Shown here one piece after another: positions 1-10,872 of a stretch of 64,000 nucleotides of DNA. This stretch comes from Oscillospiraceae bacterium (GTDB lineage: Bacteria > Bacillota > Clostridia > Oscillospirales > Oscillospiraceae): the NCBI GenBank assembly GCA_017395935.1, contig JAFQNL010000013.1, positions 62,001-126,000 on the forward strand, written 5' to 3'. The notes under the pieces are model-generated. The model saw nothing but the letters and a program-made list of their open reading frames with translations, searched no databases and was not told the DNA's origin. The translations under genes were made by a program, and so were the position numbers. Numbering within the stretch: the first letter of the stretch is position 1; every line of letters begins with the position of its first letter.

Positions 1-72
1 GTAGAGCTGCCTGCCAGCCGCACTGTCTCCTTCCGCCCCGGCAAGGCTCTGAAAGAGTCGGTCGCCTTATAA
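1..72 (+). CDS. hup: HU-type DNA-binding protein, C-terminal end (partial)
   Basis: The window opens inside a reading frame that ends at a TAA at 70-72. The 23 visible residues, VELPASRTVSFRPGKALKES then VAL, match the C-terminal tail of HU/HBsu nucleoid proteins, where a P-x-F-x-x-G-K-x-L-K pattern is typical. HU is a homodimeric DNA-bending protein. It lies 19 bases before rqcP, an arrangement seen in many Clostridia, which supports the call. The N-terminal part lies outside the window. Confidence 0.8.
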   Translation, partial: VELPASRTVSFRPGKALKESVAL

Positions 73-91
73 GAAAAGGACGGTGTGACAT

Positions 92-334
92 ATGAGACTG
101 GACAAGTATCTGAAAGTCTCCCGGCTCATCAAGCGCCGGACAGTAGCCAACGAAGCTTGCGACGCAGGCCGTGTCATGGTCAATGGCCGGGTGGTCAAGG
201 CCAGCTACGACGTGAAGGTAGGCGACGAGATGGAAATCCAGTTCGGCCAGCGCTCGGTGAAGCTGAGAGTGCTGGTGGTAGCTGACAATGTAGGCAAGGC
301 AGATGCCTCTGCCATGTACGAGGAGATTGCATAA
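92..334 (+). CDS. rqcP: S4-domain RNA-binding protein RqcP (YabO family)
   Basis: An 80-residue protein starting MRLDKYLKVSRLIKRRTVAN, very close to Bacillus RqcP/YabO. It is nearly all one S4 RNA-binding domain (about residues 1-60), with the conserved G-R-V-x-V-N-G stretch near residues 26-33 and V-G-D-E near 45. In Bacillus, RqcP binds the stalled 50S-tRNA complex with RqcH and helps add C-terminal alanine tails during ribosome quality control. The overlapping frame at 85-285 is a shadow. It sits directly after HU and before a strong intrinsic terminator, so the two are probably cotranscribed. Confidence 0.92.
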   Translation: MRLDKYLKVSRLIKRRTVANEACDAGRVMVNGRVVKASYDVKVGDEMEIQFGQRSVKLRVLVVADNVGKADASAMYEEIA

Positions 335-357
335 TTCTCCCCCTATCACGCAAAGAT

Positions 358-400
358 GAGCGGCAGACCACTTCCAATCGGAAGGTCCTGCCGCTCTTTT
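358..400 (+). terminator. Intrinsic terminator after rqcP
   Basis: A stem of GAGCGGCAG (358-366) with CTGCCGCTC (388-396), extended by ACC/GGT, is followed by TTTT. It ends the HU-rqcP unit. It also shows that an in-frame ATG at 356 is not the start of the next gene, because that ATG lies at the foot of the hairpin. Confidence 0.8.
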
Positions 401-415
401 CCTGAGGTACTTCCC

Positions 416-1525
416 ATGAAATTTAACTGGTATTTCTTTGAGCAGTTTGACCCTGAGCGGGAGGCCGGAAATCCGGATAATCCCCGTCGCATCGCTGCTC
501 GGAAGGCAGATCCGCTTCTGCAAACGCTGGCAGAACATCGTCCGGGCAGTTGGCAACTGGATGCCTGCATTGCCCAGTTTGGCTCAGCGCTTCCCGCACA
601 GCTCCTTCGGGCCGGCGTAATCCGCAGTGAGTCGGGAAGGCTGTACTATGACTGTCCGGTTTTTCTTTCCTCCGACGCCCTGCCTCTCCGGGAGCAGAGC
701 ACCCTCTGGGCCCGACGAATGGCCGACCGGCTGGCGGAGGAAGAAGAGGCGCTTCTGGGCTGCTGCCGGCAGCTGAAGAGCACTTCCTCTCCCCGGCAGG
801 CTTTGTACCATGTCCTCTGCGGCATGGTACTGGACGGCGCCCTCATGGCTCCGCTGAGTGAAGCGGGGCTAATTGCCGACTCCCGACCCCACCCCTCTGG
901 TCTGGACTATCTGATCCTGCTCTATGAGCAGTGCCCCCAGCTGGAGGCGCTGTCAGAAGGACTGCTCTGCTCCTGGAACCGACTGATCGGAACTCGCTGC
1001 GCCCTGCAGTCTTTCGGCGACAGCCGGGGCACGCGCTATGACCTGTACCGCTTCTTTCGTCTCCGGGAGGCCGGACAGCTCCCGGCTGTCTTTCAACGGG
1101 CAGAGGCTCTTTTTTCTGCTTCCGGGCTGACAGCGGAGCGTCTGACAGAAGAAGCGGCCGAGTTGGTAACAACCGGCCGATGCCTCCCTGCCGCTCAGGC
1201 GCTTTTAGAGGAGTTTGGCTACTGGAGGGAGTCCAGTGCCATCGTTCCCGTCTTTTATCCCGAGGACGAGGCTGTCGTTGCACAGGCGGCGGAGGTGACT
1301 TCCGGCGCGCTGCTGGAACTTTTTTCTCAGGCGCTCAGCACCCTCTCCCATCTGGACACCCTTACAGGATCCCGTCACGGCGTCCGGACTTCTGAGATGG
1401 GGAACGAGCTGTATCATATTCTTTTCGGCAGTCTGAACGAGGAGCTGGTCCGCCGTGGCATAGCCGACGCCCCCTGCCACCGGCCCGGCCAGGGACGCTT
1501 TGCCCGGAGCATTTTGCTTTTATAA
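416..1525 (+). CDS. Protein of unknown function, 369 aa
   Basis: The start at 416 (MKFNWYFFEQFDPE) is preferred over the upstream ATG at 356 because the latter overlaps the rqcP terminator; a GAGG-like site lies just upstream of 416. The protein is soluble in appearance, with no signal peptide or clear membrane span. It is rich in Leu, Ala, Glu and Arg, suggesting a mostly helical fold. No catalytic or metal-binding motif is recognised. It stands alone between a terminator and the XpaC-like gene. I cannot assign a family. Confidence 0.7.
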   Translation: MKFNWYFFEQFDPEREAGNPDNPRRIAARKADPLLQTLAEHRPGSWQLDACIAQFGSALPAQLLRAGVIRSESGRLYYDCPVFLSSDALPLREQSTLWARRMADRLAEEEEALLGCCRQLKSTSSPRQALYHVLCGMVLDGALMAPLSEAGLIADSRPHPSGLDYLILLYEQCPQLEALSEGLLCSWNRLIGTRCALQSFGDSRGTRYDLYRFFRLREAGQLPAVFQRAEALFSASGLTAERLTEEAAELVTTGRCLPAAQALLEEFGYWRESSAIVPVFYPEDEAVVAQAAEVTSGALLELFSQALSTLSHLDTLTGSRHGVRTSEMGNELYHILFGSLNEELVRRGIADAPCHRPGQGRFARSILLL

Positions 1526-1689
1526 TCGTATTTCCTGCGGAGAGGGGGACACCCCTCTCCGCTCGCTTCTTTTTCTCTGTTCTTTTCTGCATTTTTTGCA
1601 AAAATCGCCTTTTCCTCTTTCTTTGTTTTTTATTTCGTTGTATACTGATTGTAACTGTGAATCTCATTATCCCTGCCGGAGGTTTTGCC

Positions 1690-2919
1690 ATGAACGGCTC
1701 TGATCACAACTACAACCAAACCCGCAATCAGTACCAGATCCATAAGCGTGAACCGGTCAATATCCCCTGGTGGGTGGTCATTGTCGGTTTTACCATGGCA
1801 AGCCCGCTGGGTCTCGGTCTGCTCATTTTCAAGTTGGTACAGGAGTCCAAGCCCAATCCTCAGCGCTGGGGGCAGACCGGCCCTATCCCCACTCAGAAGG
1901 TCCGGACCTCCGCCAGCAAAGCAACTTCCTCCACCTCCAAAACCGCCACTCCCCCAGCTTCGGTCTGGAAGAAGCCCAAGTATCCTCTGGTTCCCCTGAA
2001 AGAGCACCGAGGCCTCTTCTCTCTGGGCGCTGCCTTTGCCGCCTTCTGGGTCTTTGTTGCTGCCGTTATCCTCTCTGACTGGGGTCTTGGATATCTGAGT
2101 TATGCGCTGGAGGAAATCATTCCCTGTATCCCCTTTGCTCTGGCCGGCGTAGGCACCATGCTTTGGAGTCACTTCAAAACCAAAGAGGTCCGCAAGTTCA
2201 AAAACTATCTGGCCCGACTGGGCAATGAGCCTCTGGTTCCCCTGCGTCCTTTGGCAGAGTCCATTCCCGCCAGCATGGATGAGGTCTGTGAGACTCTGCA
2301 GCGGATGATTGATCGGGGCGTCTTTGGTGACAAGGCCTATTTGGATCTGTCCGCGGAGACGCTGGTACTGGACGGCAGCGCCGCCCGCCCAACTCCCAAC
2401 GCCCGTCCCGCAGCCAAACCCCAGCCTTCTCCCACCGCTTCTGAAGAAGAGATTCTCCGGCAGATCCGCACCGCCAACGACCGGATCCCCGGCGAGGAAA
2501 TCTCCCGGAAGATCCACCGGATCGAAGAGATCACCCGGCACATCCTTCTGTATTTGAAAAAGCACCCGGAGCGCGCAAGCGAACTGCATACCTTCCTGGA
2601 TTACTATCTGCCTACCACCCTGAAGATGCTCAATACCTACGCTGAGCTGGATGAACAGGGTGTGGATTCGGACAACATCTCGGCTACCAAGCGCAAGATT
2701 GAAGGCGCACTGGACAAGGTCGTAGAGGGCTTTGAGGCCCAGCTGGATAAGCTCTTTGAAGGCGAGATGCTGGATATCGCGTCCGATATTGACGTGATGG
2801 AAAAGATGCTCCATCGGGATGGTCTGTCCGCCGAAATGAAGATCCCCAAGCCTGCCGCTTCCGGCTATACCCCCCACCTCACACTGGACCCCGATGGCAC
2901 TGCCGCCGGCCAGCGCTGA
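1690..2919 (+). CDS. XpaC-like membrane protein (5-bromo-4-chloroindolyl phosphate hydrolysis family)
   Basis: The start at 1690 is set by GGAGG a few bases upstream. Residues 20-45 form one membrane segment and two further hydrophobic segments lie near 120-170. A Pro/Ser/Thr-rich linker is near 75-110. The C-terminal third (about 260-380) has the helical pattern of XpaC proteins, with I-x-R-I-E-x-I-T-R near 275 and L-D-Y-Y-L-P-T-T-L-K near 310. That domain is named for a Bacillus hydrolysis phenotype; its true role is unclear, and related proteins often sit with TelA/YceG-like tellurite-resistance proteins, which are not seen here. No phosphatase active site is visible. Confidence 0.75.
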   Translation: MNGSDHNYNQTRNQYQIHKREPVNIPWWVVIVGFTMASPLGLGLLIFKLVQESKPNPQRWGQTGPIPTQKVRTSASKATSSTSKTATPPASVWKKPKYPLVPLKEHRGLFSLGAAFAAFWVFVAAVILSDWGLGYLSYALEEIIPCIPFALAGVGTMLWSHFKTKEVRKFKNYLARLGNEPLVPLRPLAESIPASMDEVCETLQRMIDRGVFGDKAYLDLSAETLVLDGSAARPTPNARPAAKPQPSPTASEEEILRQIRTANDRIPGEEISRKIHRIEEITRHILLYLKKHPERASELHTFLDYYLPTTLKMLNTYAELDEQGVDSDNISATKRKIEGALDKVVEGFEAQLDKLFEGEMLDIASDIDVMEKMLHRDGLSAEMKIPKPAASGYTPHLTLDPDGTAAGQR

Positions 2920-2987
2920 AACTCTGCCTTTTCTCATTCCCTTTTTCTCTCTTATCTGCCCCGCCACATCATTACTGGAGGTATTTC

Positions 2988-3911
2988 ATGCGCCATCTCT
3001 TTGTGATCAACCCTACTGCCGGCAAAAACACCGACCCTCAGGAGCTGATCCATCAGATCGGCTCCGTCATGGAGCAGCGAAACGACAGCTATCAGGTACG
3101 AATTACCCAGTTTGCCCAGCACGGAGAAGAAATGATCCGCGCTGCCGCTAAGGAAAGCGATGAACCTCTCCGGGTCTACGTTTTTGGCGGAGACGGCACA
3201 CTGAACGAGGCTGTCAACGCTGCCGCTGGCTATGACCATGTAGCTATCACCGTCTGTCCCACCGGATCGGGCAACGACTTTCTCAAGATTTTCGGCCAAA
3301 CCCGGAGCCATTTCTCCAATCTGGAGGAGCTGGTGGATGGCGAGGAGGCCGTCTTTGATCTGATCGAGTGCAACGGTCGCTACTCCATCAACCTTGCCTC
3401 GGTCGGACTGGACGCTCGGATTGGCGTGGGCATGGTAGACTTTAAGCATCTGCCTCTTGTCAGCGGCAAGCTGGCCTACCTCCTGAGTCTGGTGACCAAT
3501 GTAATCAAAAAGACCAGAAATCACTTCCGGATCCGACTGGACGGCGAGGCCATTGAGGGAGACTACACGCTGGTAGCCGCCTGTAACGGCCGCTATTACG
3601 GCGGCGGCTTTTGCCCAGTCCCCACGGCCATGCCGGACGACAATACGCTGTATTTTGTTCTGGTCAAGGCTGTCAGCCGTCTGCAGATCGCCGCGCTGGT
3701 CAAAAAGTATGGCGACGGCCGGGGCGACGAATTCCCCGAGCTGATCCGAATCTGCCGTGGTAAGGAAATGATCGTGGAGTCTCCCGAGCCTACCATCGCC
3801 CAGCTGGACGGCGAGAAGATGGAGTCGAATTTACTCTCCTTCCGGCTGTCTGCTAAAAAGATCCACTTCATATATCCCCGGGAGTCCAGCTGGGCTCCGG
3901 CCAGTATCTAA
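2988..3911 (+). CDS. Diacylglycerol kinase family lipid kinase (DagK/YegS type)
   Basis: A 307-residue protein starting MRHLFVINPTAGK, the usual N-terminus of the DAGK catalytic family. The nucleotide-binding motif G-G-D-G-T-L-N-E is near residues 65-72 and P-T-G-S-G-N-D-F near 91-98. Family members phosphorylate diacylglycerol or related lipids with ATP at the membrane face, recycling lipid head-group turnover products. Length is standard. GGAGG precedes the start. The exact lipid substrate cannot be read from sequence. Confidence 0.88.
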   Translation: MRHLFVINPTAGKNTDPQELIHQIGSVMEQRNDSYQVRITQFAQHGEEMIRAAAKESDEPLRVYVFGGDGTLNEAVNAAAGYDHVAITVCPTGSGNDFLKIFGQTRSHFSNLEELVDGEEAVFDLIECNGRYSINLASVGLDARIGVGMVDFKHLPLVSGKLAYLLSLVTNVIKKTRNHFRIRLDGEAIEGDYTLVAACNGRYYGGGFCPVPTAMPDDNTLYFVLVKAVSRLQIAALVKKYGDGRGDEFPELIRICRGKEMIVESPEPTIAQLDGEKMESNLLSFRLSAKKIHFIYPRESSWAPASI

Positions 3912-3936
3912 CCCATCAGAATCCTCTCTGTCAAAA

Positions 3937-3995
3937 ACGGGAGCTTTCCACCCCCACCGATCTGGTGGAGTCGAAGGCTCCCGTATGATTTTGAA
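3937..3995 (+). terminator. Hairpin after the lipid kinase
   Basis: ACGGGAGC (3937-3944) pairs with GCTCCCGT (3977-3984), with further TTTCCACC/GGTGGA pairing inside. The T-run that follows is short and interrupted, so termination strength is uncertain. Confidence 0.6.
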
Positions 3996-4033
3996 CTTTC
4001 GGTGAATTTGCGTTAATTTCCCTCCGGGGGGTC

Positions 4034-4062
4034 TTGCTTTTTCCCGGCGGTAGGATTATTAT
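4034..4062 (+). promoter_or_regulatory. groESL promoter
   Basis: TTGCTT (4034-4039), a 17-base spacer and TATTAT (4057-4062) form a good sigma-A-type promoter. The predicted start site falls just before the CIRCE operator, as in other HrcA-controlled groE operons. Confidence 0.8.
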
Positions 4063-4072
4063 AGTAGAGAAC

Positions 4073-4099
4073 TTGGCACTCATCATTTTAGAGTGCTAG
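4073..4099 (+). promoter_or_regulatory. CIRCE operator (HrcA site) upstream of groES
   Basis: TTGGCACTC, nine bases, then GAGTGCTAG. This is the CIRCE inverted repeat (consensus TTAGCACTC-N9-GAGTGCTAA) with one mismatch in each arm. It lies in the groES leader, where HrcA binding blocks transcription until heat stress draws GroEL away from HrcA. Confidence 0.95.
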
Positions 4100-4133
4100 T
4101 TTTCCGGATTTGTTAATCTTTATTTTCTTATAG

Positions 4134-4430
<297 letters not shown>

Positions 4431-4461
4431 CAGTTCAGCATCTTATCTTTTTCGGAGGTAA

Positions 4462-6087
<1,626 letters not shown>

Positions 6088-6105
6088 TCTCCCCTGTCGC
6101 TTTCT

Positions 6106-6136
6106 CTCCCCGCCCAACCCGGCGGGGAGTTTTCTT
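6106..6136 (+). terminator. groESL terminator 1
   Basis: CTCCCCGCC (6106-6114) pairs with GGCGGGGAG (6121-6129), followed by TTTTCTTTTT. Confidence 0.88.
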
Positions 6137-6141
6137 TTTCT

Positions 6142-6166
6142 GCCCGGCCTTTGCCGGGCTTTTTTC
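6142..6166 (+). terminator. groESL terminator 2
   Basis: GCCCGGC (6142-6148) pairs with GCCGGGC (6153-6159), followed by a run of T. It backs up the terminator just upstream, giving a double stop after groEL. Confidence 0.85.
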
Positions 6167-6169
6167 TGT

Positions 6170-6197
6170 TTGAATCGCCCTCAGTCGGGCATACAAT
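6170..6197 (+). promoter_or_regulatory. Promoter of the ClpC-like gene
   Basis: TTGAAT (6170-6175), a 16-base spacer, TACAAT (6192-6197). No CIRCE or clear CtsR heptad repeat is visible beside it, so control by heat shock cannot be claimed. Confidence 0.65.
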
Positions 6198-6227
6198 AGA
6201 GCAAACACATCTGAGGAGGAGCATAAA

Positions 6228-8651
6228 ATGGGACAGACTGCCTTTTCGCCGGCGGCTCAGGAGGCCATTGGCTATTCCCGGGAGATTGCCTGTCAACTGG
6301 GGCACGGCTATGTGGGATCAGAGCACCTTCTGCTCTCTCTGCTCCATTTTGGGAGCGGAAAAGGCGCTCAGCTGCTGCTGCGCCATGGTATTCAGGAGGT
6401 TCCTCTGCGTCAGTCGGTCGTACGGCTGGTAGGCTCAGGCACTCGGGGCGTTGGCCCGGATCTGGGTCTCACGCCTTGCTGCCGTCACGTGATCCAGTTG
6501 GCCGCCGAAGAGAGTCGCCGGCTTCAGGCCGGATCGGTCACTCCTGATCATCTGATTCTGGGTCTGCTTCGGGAGCGGGATGGAATGGCCCGCCTGGTCC
6601 TCAGCCGGGCTGAGCTGGACTGTCCGGCTGTCTACCGGCAGCTGACGGTCCTGTTGGGAGACAAGTCCCCATCCTCTCCCCCGGCCAAAAAGCCGGGTCG
6701 GGAGACCGAGGCTGTCCGGGAGTCCAAGCTGTTGGATCAGTTTTCCCGCGATTTGACTCGGATGGCCGAGTCCGGGCGGCTGGACCCGGTGACTGGCAGA
6801 GAACGGGAACTGGATCGGATTATCCAGATTCTCTGCCGGCGGAGCAAGAATAACCCCATACTGCTGGGCGATCCCGGAGTAGGCAAAACCGCTCTGGCTG
6901 AGGGGCTGGCTCAGCGCATTGCCGAGGGCGCAGTTCCCTCCCTGCTGGCTGATAAGCGGGTACTGTCGGTGGATCTCTCCTCCACAGTAGCAGGCACCAA
7001 ATATCGGGGAGAATTCGAAGAGCGCTTCAAGCGGATCATACGGGAGGTCCAGCGGCTGGGCAATGTGATCCTGTTCATTGATGAGATTCACACGCTGGTC
7101 GGTGCCGGCGCCGCCGAAGGCTCTATTGACGCGGCCGATATTATCAAGCCGCCGCTCAGTCGGGGAGAACTTCAGGTCATAGGCGCTACCACTCAGGAAG
7201 AATACCGGAAGCACATCTGTAAGGATGCCGCTTTGGCACGGCGTTTTCAGCCTGTTCAGGTGGCTCCGCCCGACCGGGAGAGCGCCATCGCCATTCTTTC
7301 CTCCCTCCGTTCCCGGTATGAGGAGCATCATCATCTCACCATTGCGCCAGATGCCCTTGAGGCAGCGGTGGATTACTCCATTCGCTATCTGCCCGATCGG
7401 TATCTGCCGGACAAAGCCATTGACCTGATGGATGAAGCCGCTGCTCAGGTCCGGATCCGGCAGGAGACTCCATCCGGCCAATATCAACAGCTGGCCCGCA
7501 GACAGCAGCAGCTTCGTCAGCAGCTGGCAAGTACCATTCAGCGGCAGGACTTCGAACAGGCCGCTCTCCTCCGGGACGCGGAACTGGACTTCCTTCGTCA
7601 GATGCAGGAAGCCCGGCAGTCTGCCAAACTCGCCGACTGCCGGGTAGAGCGGGAGGATATTGCCCGGGTGGTCTCCGGATGGACGGGAATCCCTCTCTCC
7701 GCCATTACAGAGGACGAGGCAGGACGACTGCTCCGCCTGGAAGAGGAACTCTCCCGCCGGGTCATCGGGCAGCAGGAGGCTGTACACGCCGTCGCGGCGG
7801 CAATCCGCCGAAGCCGGGCCGGACTTCAGGAGGAGAGCCGACCGATCGGCTGCTTTCTCTTTGCCGGGTCCACCGGAGTGGGGAAAACTGAGCTCTGCCG
7901 GGCATTGGCACAGGCCCTGTTCGGACAGGAGGAGGCTTTGCTGCGGCTGGATATGAGTGAGTATATGGAGGCTCATGCCGTCTCCCGGCTGATCGGATCA
8001 CCGCCCGGCTATATCGGCCATGAAGAGGGGGGACAGCTCACAGAGGCAGTTCGCCGGAGACCATATCGGGTGATCCTGTTGGACGAGCTGGAAAAAGCGC
8101 ACAGCGATATCTGGAACCTGCTGCTGCAGATCATGGAAGAAGGAACACTTACCGACAGTCAGGGTAATAAGGCCGACTTTCGGAATACGGTACTGGTCAT
8201 GACCACCAATGCAGGCGCTGAAGTGCTTAACCGGCAGAAGATGGGGTTTGCTGGCCGCACTGAGCCCGACCATCAGGCTGAGGCCAGACGAGCTCTGTCC
8301 CGTCTCTTCCGGCCGGAGTTTCTCAACCGGCTGGACGAGATCATCTGTTTTCATCGTCTGGATCAGGCTGCCCGGCTGGAGATCGCCCGGCTTATGGCAG
8401 ATCAGTCGGCCAAACGCTTTGAAAAGTTGGGGATCGCCCTCTCCCTTTCCCAGCAGGCCATCGCCCTCATTGCCAGTCAGGGCGAGGCAGAAGGCTATGG
8501 TGTCCGCCCGCTCCGGCGTTATATCCGCCATCAACTGGAGGATCAGGCCTCCGCTCTCATTTTGGAAGGAAAACTCCCGCCCGGCAGCCGGCTTCAGGTC
8601 GACTGTCAGGGGACGGAACTGACGCTGAGCGCAATGGATCTGGCCTGCTGA
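6228..8651 (+). CDS. clpC: ClpC/ClpA-family AAA+ unfoldase, 807 aa
   Basis: Start set by GAGGAGGA upstream of 6228. Domains: Clp N-terminal double repeat (about 5-145); first AAA+ module with Walker A G-D-P-G-V-G-K-T near 215 and Walker B I-L-F-I-D-E-I-H near 280; a coiled UVR-like middle segment near 415-460; second AAA+ module with G-S-T-G-V-G-K-T near 545. An M-G-F tripeptide in the C-terminal module occupies the place of the ClpP-binding loop, so it probably feeds ClpP. No CtsR/McsA/McsB genes lie beside it, and groESL is next door, giving a small proteostasis cluster. ClpC is favoured over ClpB by the short middle domain. Confidence 0.88.
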   Translation: MGQTAFSPAAQEAIGYSREIACQLGHGYVGSEHLLLSLLHFGSGKGAQLLLRHGIQEVPLRQSVVRLVGSGTRGVGPDLGLTPCCRHVIQLAAEESRRLQAGSVTPDHLILGLLRERDGMARLVLSRAELDCPAVYRQLTVLLGDKSPSSPPAKKPGRETEAVRESKLLDQFSRDLTRMAESGRLDPVTGRERELDRIIQILCRRSKNNPILLGDPGVGKTALAEGLAQRIAEGAVPSLLADKRVLSVDLSSTVAGTKYRGEFEERFKRIIREVQRLGNVILFIDEIHTLVGAGAAEGSIDAADIIKPPLSRGELQVIGATTQEEYRKHICKDAALARRFQPVQVAPPDRESAIAILSSLRSRYEEHHHLTIAPDALEAAVDYSIRYLPDRYLPDKAIDLMDEAAAQVRIRQETPSGQYQQLARRQQQLRQQLASTIQRQDFEQAALLRDAELDFLRQMQEARQSAKLADCRVEREDIARVVSGWTGIPLSAITEDEAGRLLRLEEELSRRVIGQQEAVHAVAAAIRRSRAGLQEESRPIGCFLFAGSTGVGKTELCRALAQALFGQEEALLRLDMSEYMEAHAVSRLIGSPPGYIGHEEGGQLTEAVRRRPYRVILLDELEKAHSDIWNLLLQIMEEGTLTDSQGNKADFRNTVLVMTTNAGAEVLNRQKMGFAGRTEPDHQAEARRALSRLFRPEFLNRLDEIICFHRLDQAARLEIARLMADQSAKRFEKLGIALSLSQQAIALIASQGEAEGYGVRPLRRYIRHQLEDQASALILEGKLPPGSRLQVDCQGTELTLSAMDLAC

Positions 8652-8659
8652 ACGCAAGA

Positions 8660-8697
8660 AAAGACAGACTGTCTTCCTTTGGGACAGTCTGTCTTTC
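8660..8697. terminator. Bidirectional terminator between clpC and the 8701-9135 gene
   Basis: AAAGACAGACTGTC (8660-8673) pairs with GACAGTCTGTCTTT (8683-8696). T-rich ends on both strands serve two convergent genes. Confidence 0.85.
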
Positions 8698-8700
8698 TGC

Positions 8701-9135
8701 TTACAGATAGCGGCGGACCTCTTTGGCCAGCGATTCTTCCAGCAGGATCAGCCGCTTGGCAAGGTCTTTGGACTTCTCGTCCGCTGCCTTATACTCGTTG
8801 AGATACTTGCTCAGGGATTTTACACCCATATCACAGCCGTCGGTAATCAGGTCGGCCACCACCCGGTCTGAGTCGTTCATGGCCAGTTTCAGATTGGTCT
8901 TAATCCAGCTCATGCCCTGTGCCACCGGGTTAGGACTCTTCCCCTCGTCCTGATAGACACTCAGCTGAGCCCGAAGCTCACCTGCCAGCTTTTCATGCTC
9001 TGCCTTGCTGCGAGTGAGCAGACTGCGCAGAGCGCCGTCACTGATCACGTCTGTTACTTCATCGATGGAAGAGATCCCCATGCGGATCCCCGCGTCACAC
9101 TCCCGCAGGAGTCGGATCGTATCCTGTTGGATCAT
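8701..9135 (-). CDS. Small all-helical protein of unknown function (ferritin/DUF2383-like appearance)
   Basis: A 144-residue protein, MIQQDTIRLLRECDAGIRMG, almost wholly amphipathic helix: about four long helices. It contains an H-E-K near residue 47 and a D-S-D-R-V motif near 88. The pattern is like four-helix-bundle proteins of the DUF2383 sort, which are common in Clostridia and usually unannotated. There is no signal peptide. A GGAGG lies upstream. Function unknown; an iron or stress role would be only a guess. Confidence 0.7.
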   Translation of the reverse strand: MIQQDTIRLLRECDAGIRMGISSIDEVTDVISDGALRSLLTRSKAEHEKLAGELRAQLSVYQDEGKSPNPVAQGMSWIKTNLKLAMNDSDRVVADLITDGCDMGVKSLSKYLNEYKAADEKSKDLAKRLILLEESLAKEVRRYL

Positions 9136-9193
9136 TGGCCTGCTGCCTCCTTTTTCGTGATGAGGTCAGTATGCCCGGTTTTTCGCGCTTCTT

Positions 9194-9760
9194 TCAGTTC
9201 TTCTTCATTTTCAACTTTTCATTGAGCTTGGAGTAGATTCTCTGTCTGAACCAGGGTTCGGTGGAGGCTTCTACACCCTCCCGCAAGCCAAACCAGCCCA
9301 CCTGACTGTTTTCATCCGGCTTGATTCGGATGGGCTGGTCAGGATCCGCTTCCAGCAGATAGGTCAGGTTGAGGTGCAGATGGGAGGGAACGTACTCTCC
9401 CCGTTTCTCATGTCCTTCGACGGTCAGAATCTCCAGAGAGTAGATCTCCTCACTGACAGGAGCAACCTGACTGACGCCGCTCTCCTCTTTGACCTCCCGG
9501 ATCGCTACTGCCAGCAGATCTTCCTCTCCATCGGCATGGCCGCCCATCCAGCTCCAGGAGCGGTAAAGGTTATGATAGACCATAAGTACCCTGTCCCGGT
9601 CCGGGTTGGTAACCCAGGCAGAGGCAGTCAGGTGGGCAGAAAGGTTGTCCCGGCCCAGAAGAGGCTCTCCGCTCTCCAGCCGGCGAAGGATTTCCTCCTT
9701 ATCCCGCTGTTCCTGCTCGTTATAGGGCTGGTAGGCCTTGATATCCCGAATCAGTTTCAT
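9194..9760 (-). CDS. Nudix hydrolase
   Basis: A 188-residue protein with a full Nudix box beginning at G95 (G-x5-E-x7-R-E-V-K-E-E-S-G-V), the Mg-binding catalytic helix for cleaving nucleoside diphosphates linked to another group. The front half resembles the IDI-like Nudix proteins of Firmicutes, but the isomerase-specific Cys is not evident. Substrate unknown. It has its own promoter (9793-9821) and AGGAGG, and it faces away from the gene at 9887. Confidence 0.88.
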   Translation of the reverse strand: MKLIRDIKAYQPYNEQEQRDKEEILRRLESGEPLLGRDNLSAHLTASAWVTNPDRDRVLMVYHNLYRSWSWMGGHADGEEDLLAVAIREVKEESGVSQVAPVSEEIYSLEILTVEGHEKRGEYVPSHLHLNLTYLLEADPDQPIRIKPDENSQVGWFGLREGVEASTEPWFRQRIYSKLNEKLKMKKN

Positions 9761-9792
9761 GGCGCTTGGTCCTCCTTTTGATGGCTGAATTT

Positions 9793-9821
9793 AGTATAAT
9801 CTTTTTCTCTTTTTCTGTAAA
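9793..9821 (-). promoter_or_regulatory. Promoter of the Nudix gene
   Basis: Read on the minus strand: TTTACA, 17 bases, TATACT. It lies about 33 bases before the start codon. Confidence 0.75.
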
Positions 9822-9886
9822 GGCAGACTGTACCGGTCTACTTTTTGTGTTATACTGTATATATACTCTTACAGGAGGTCATTGTG

Positions 9887-10813
9887 ATGAAACGGATCTT
9901 AGATTGTCAGGCTTCGGACTTTAAGACCATGAGCAAAGAGGAGCTGCTCTACGCCATCGGCTCCTGTGAAGGCCGTGCCATCGCCTGCGAGACCATTGGC
10001 GCCATCCAGCCCATGCTGGGTGATATCAGCAACGCCGAATTTGTCACTGCCATGGGAGCGGATATCCTGCTGCTGAATATGTTCGATGTGCAGCATCCGG
10101 TCATCCGTGGTCTTCCCAAGACCGAGCCAGACCAGATTATTCACCAGCTCAAGAAGCTGACCGGCCGTCCGGTGGGCATCAATCTGGAGCCGGTAGAGCA
10201 GTCGCTGGCTTCGGAGGATCTGGACGAGAATATGTGGGCCATGACGCCGGGCCGGAAGGCCACTCTGGAAAACGGCAGACGGGCAGCTGAACTGGGCGCC
10301 AACTTTATCCTGCTTACCGGAAATCCCGGTATCGGCGTCACCAACGAGGCCATCTGCCAGACGCTAGCCGTATACAAGCGTGAGTTGGGGGACAAGCTGA
10401 TTCTTGCCGCCGGCAAGATGCACTGCTCGGGTATCCTCTCCGAAGGCGCAGAGAGCATCCTCACCCGGGAAGATGTCCGTCTTTTCCGGGAAGCTGGCGC
10501 CGATATCATCCTCATGCCTGCGCCCGGCACTGTGCCCGGTCTGACTCTGGAGTATGTCAAGTCCCTTATTGACTACGCCCACAGTCTGGGAGCTCTTACC
10601 ATTACCGCCATCGGAACCTCTCAGGAGGGCGCCGACGTAGCCACGATCCGTCAAATCGCCCTCATGTGCAAAATGGCCGGTACCGATATCCACCATCTGG
10701 GTGATGCCGGTTATGGCGGCATGGCCCTTCCGGAGAATATCCAGGCCTATTCCATTGCTGTCCGGGGCATTCGCCACACTTACCGCCGGATGGCAGGCTC
10801 TGTCAACCGCTAA
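9887..10813 (+). CDS. TIM-barrel-type protein, PEP-phosphonomutase-like family of unknown function
   Basis: Start at 9887 (MKRILDCQASDFKTMSKEEL) follows AGGAGG; the upstream in-frame start at 9845 has no ribosome site. The 308 residues show repeating strand-helix units, with G-A-D-I-L-L-L-N near 61, N-F-I-L-L-T-G-N-P-G-I near 145, a G-K-M-H-C-S-G loop near 180, and A-G-A-D-I-I-L-M-P-A-P near 205. This family is often labelled 'haloacid dehalogenase-like hydrolase' in databases, but no HAD D-x-D motif is present. It resembles isocitrate lyase/PEP mutase-like barrels. Substrate unknown. Confidence 0.7.
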   Translation: MKRILDCQASDFKTMSKEELLYAIGSCEGRAIACETIGAIQPMLGDISNAEFVTAMGADILLLNMFDVQHPVIRGLPKTEPDQIIHQLKKLTGRPVGINLEPVEQSLASEDLDENMWAMTPGRKATLENGRRAAELGANFILLTGNPGIGVTNEAICQTLAVYKRELGDKLILAAGKMHCSGILSEGAESILTREDVRLFREAGADIILMPAPGTVPGLTLEYVKSLIDYAHSLGALTITAIGTSQEGADVATIRQIALMCKMAGTDIHHLGDAGYGGMALPENIQAYSIAVRGIRHTYRRMAGSVNR

Positions 10814-10833
10814 TTGACCAAAACCCGATCAAA

Positions 10834-10863
10834 CAGCCCCGCTGATTCTGTTCAGCGGGGCTG
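10834..10863. terminator. Hairpin between converging genes
   Basis: CAGCCCCGCTGA (10834-10845) pairs with TCAGCGGGGCTG (10852-10863). The T-runs are short on both sides. Confidence 0.7.
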
Positions 10864-10872
10864 TGCTCTGTC

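Noticed and set aside
9845-9886. Upstream start at 9845 for the TIM-barrel gene
   Set aside because: It would add 14 hydrophobic residues with no ribosome site; AGGAGG is placed for 9887.
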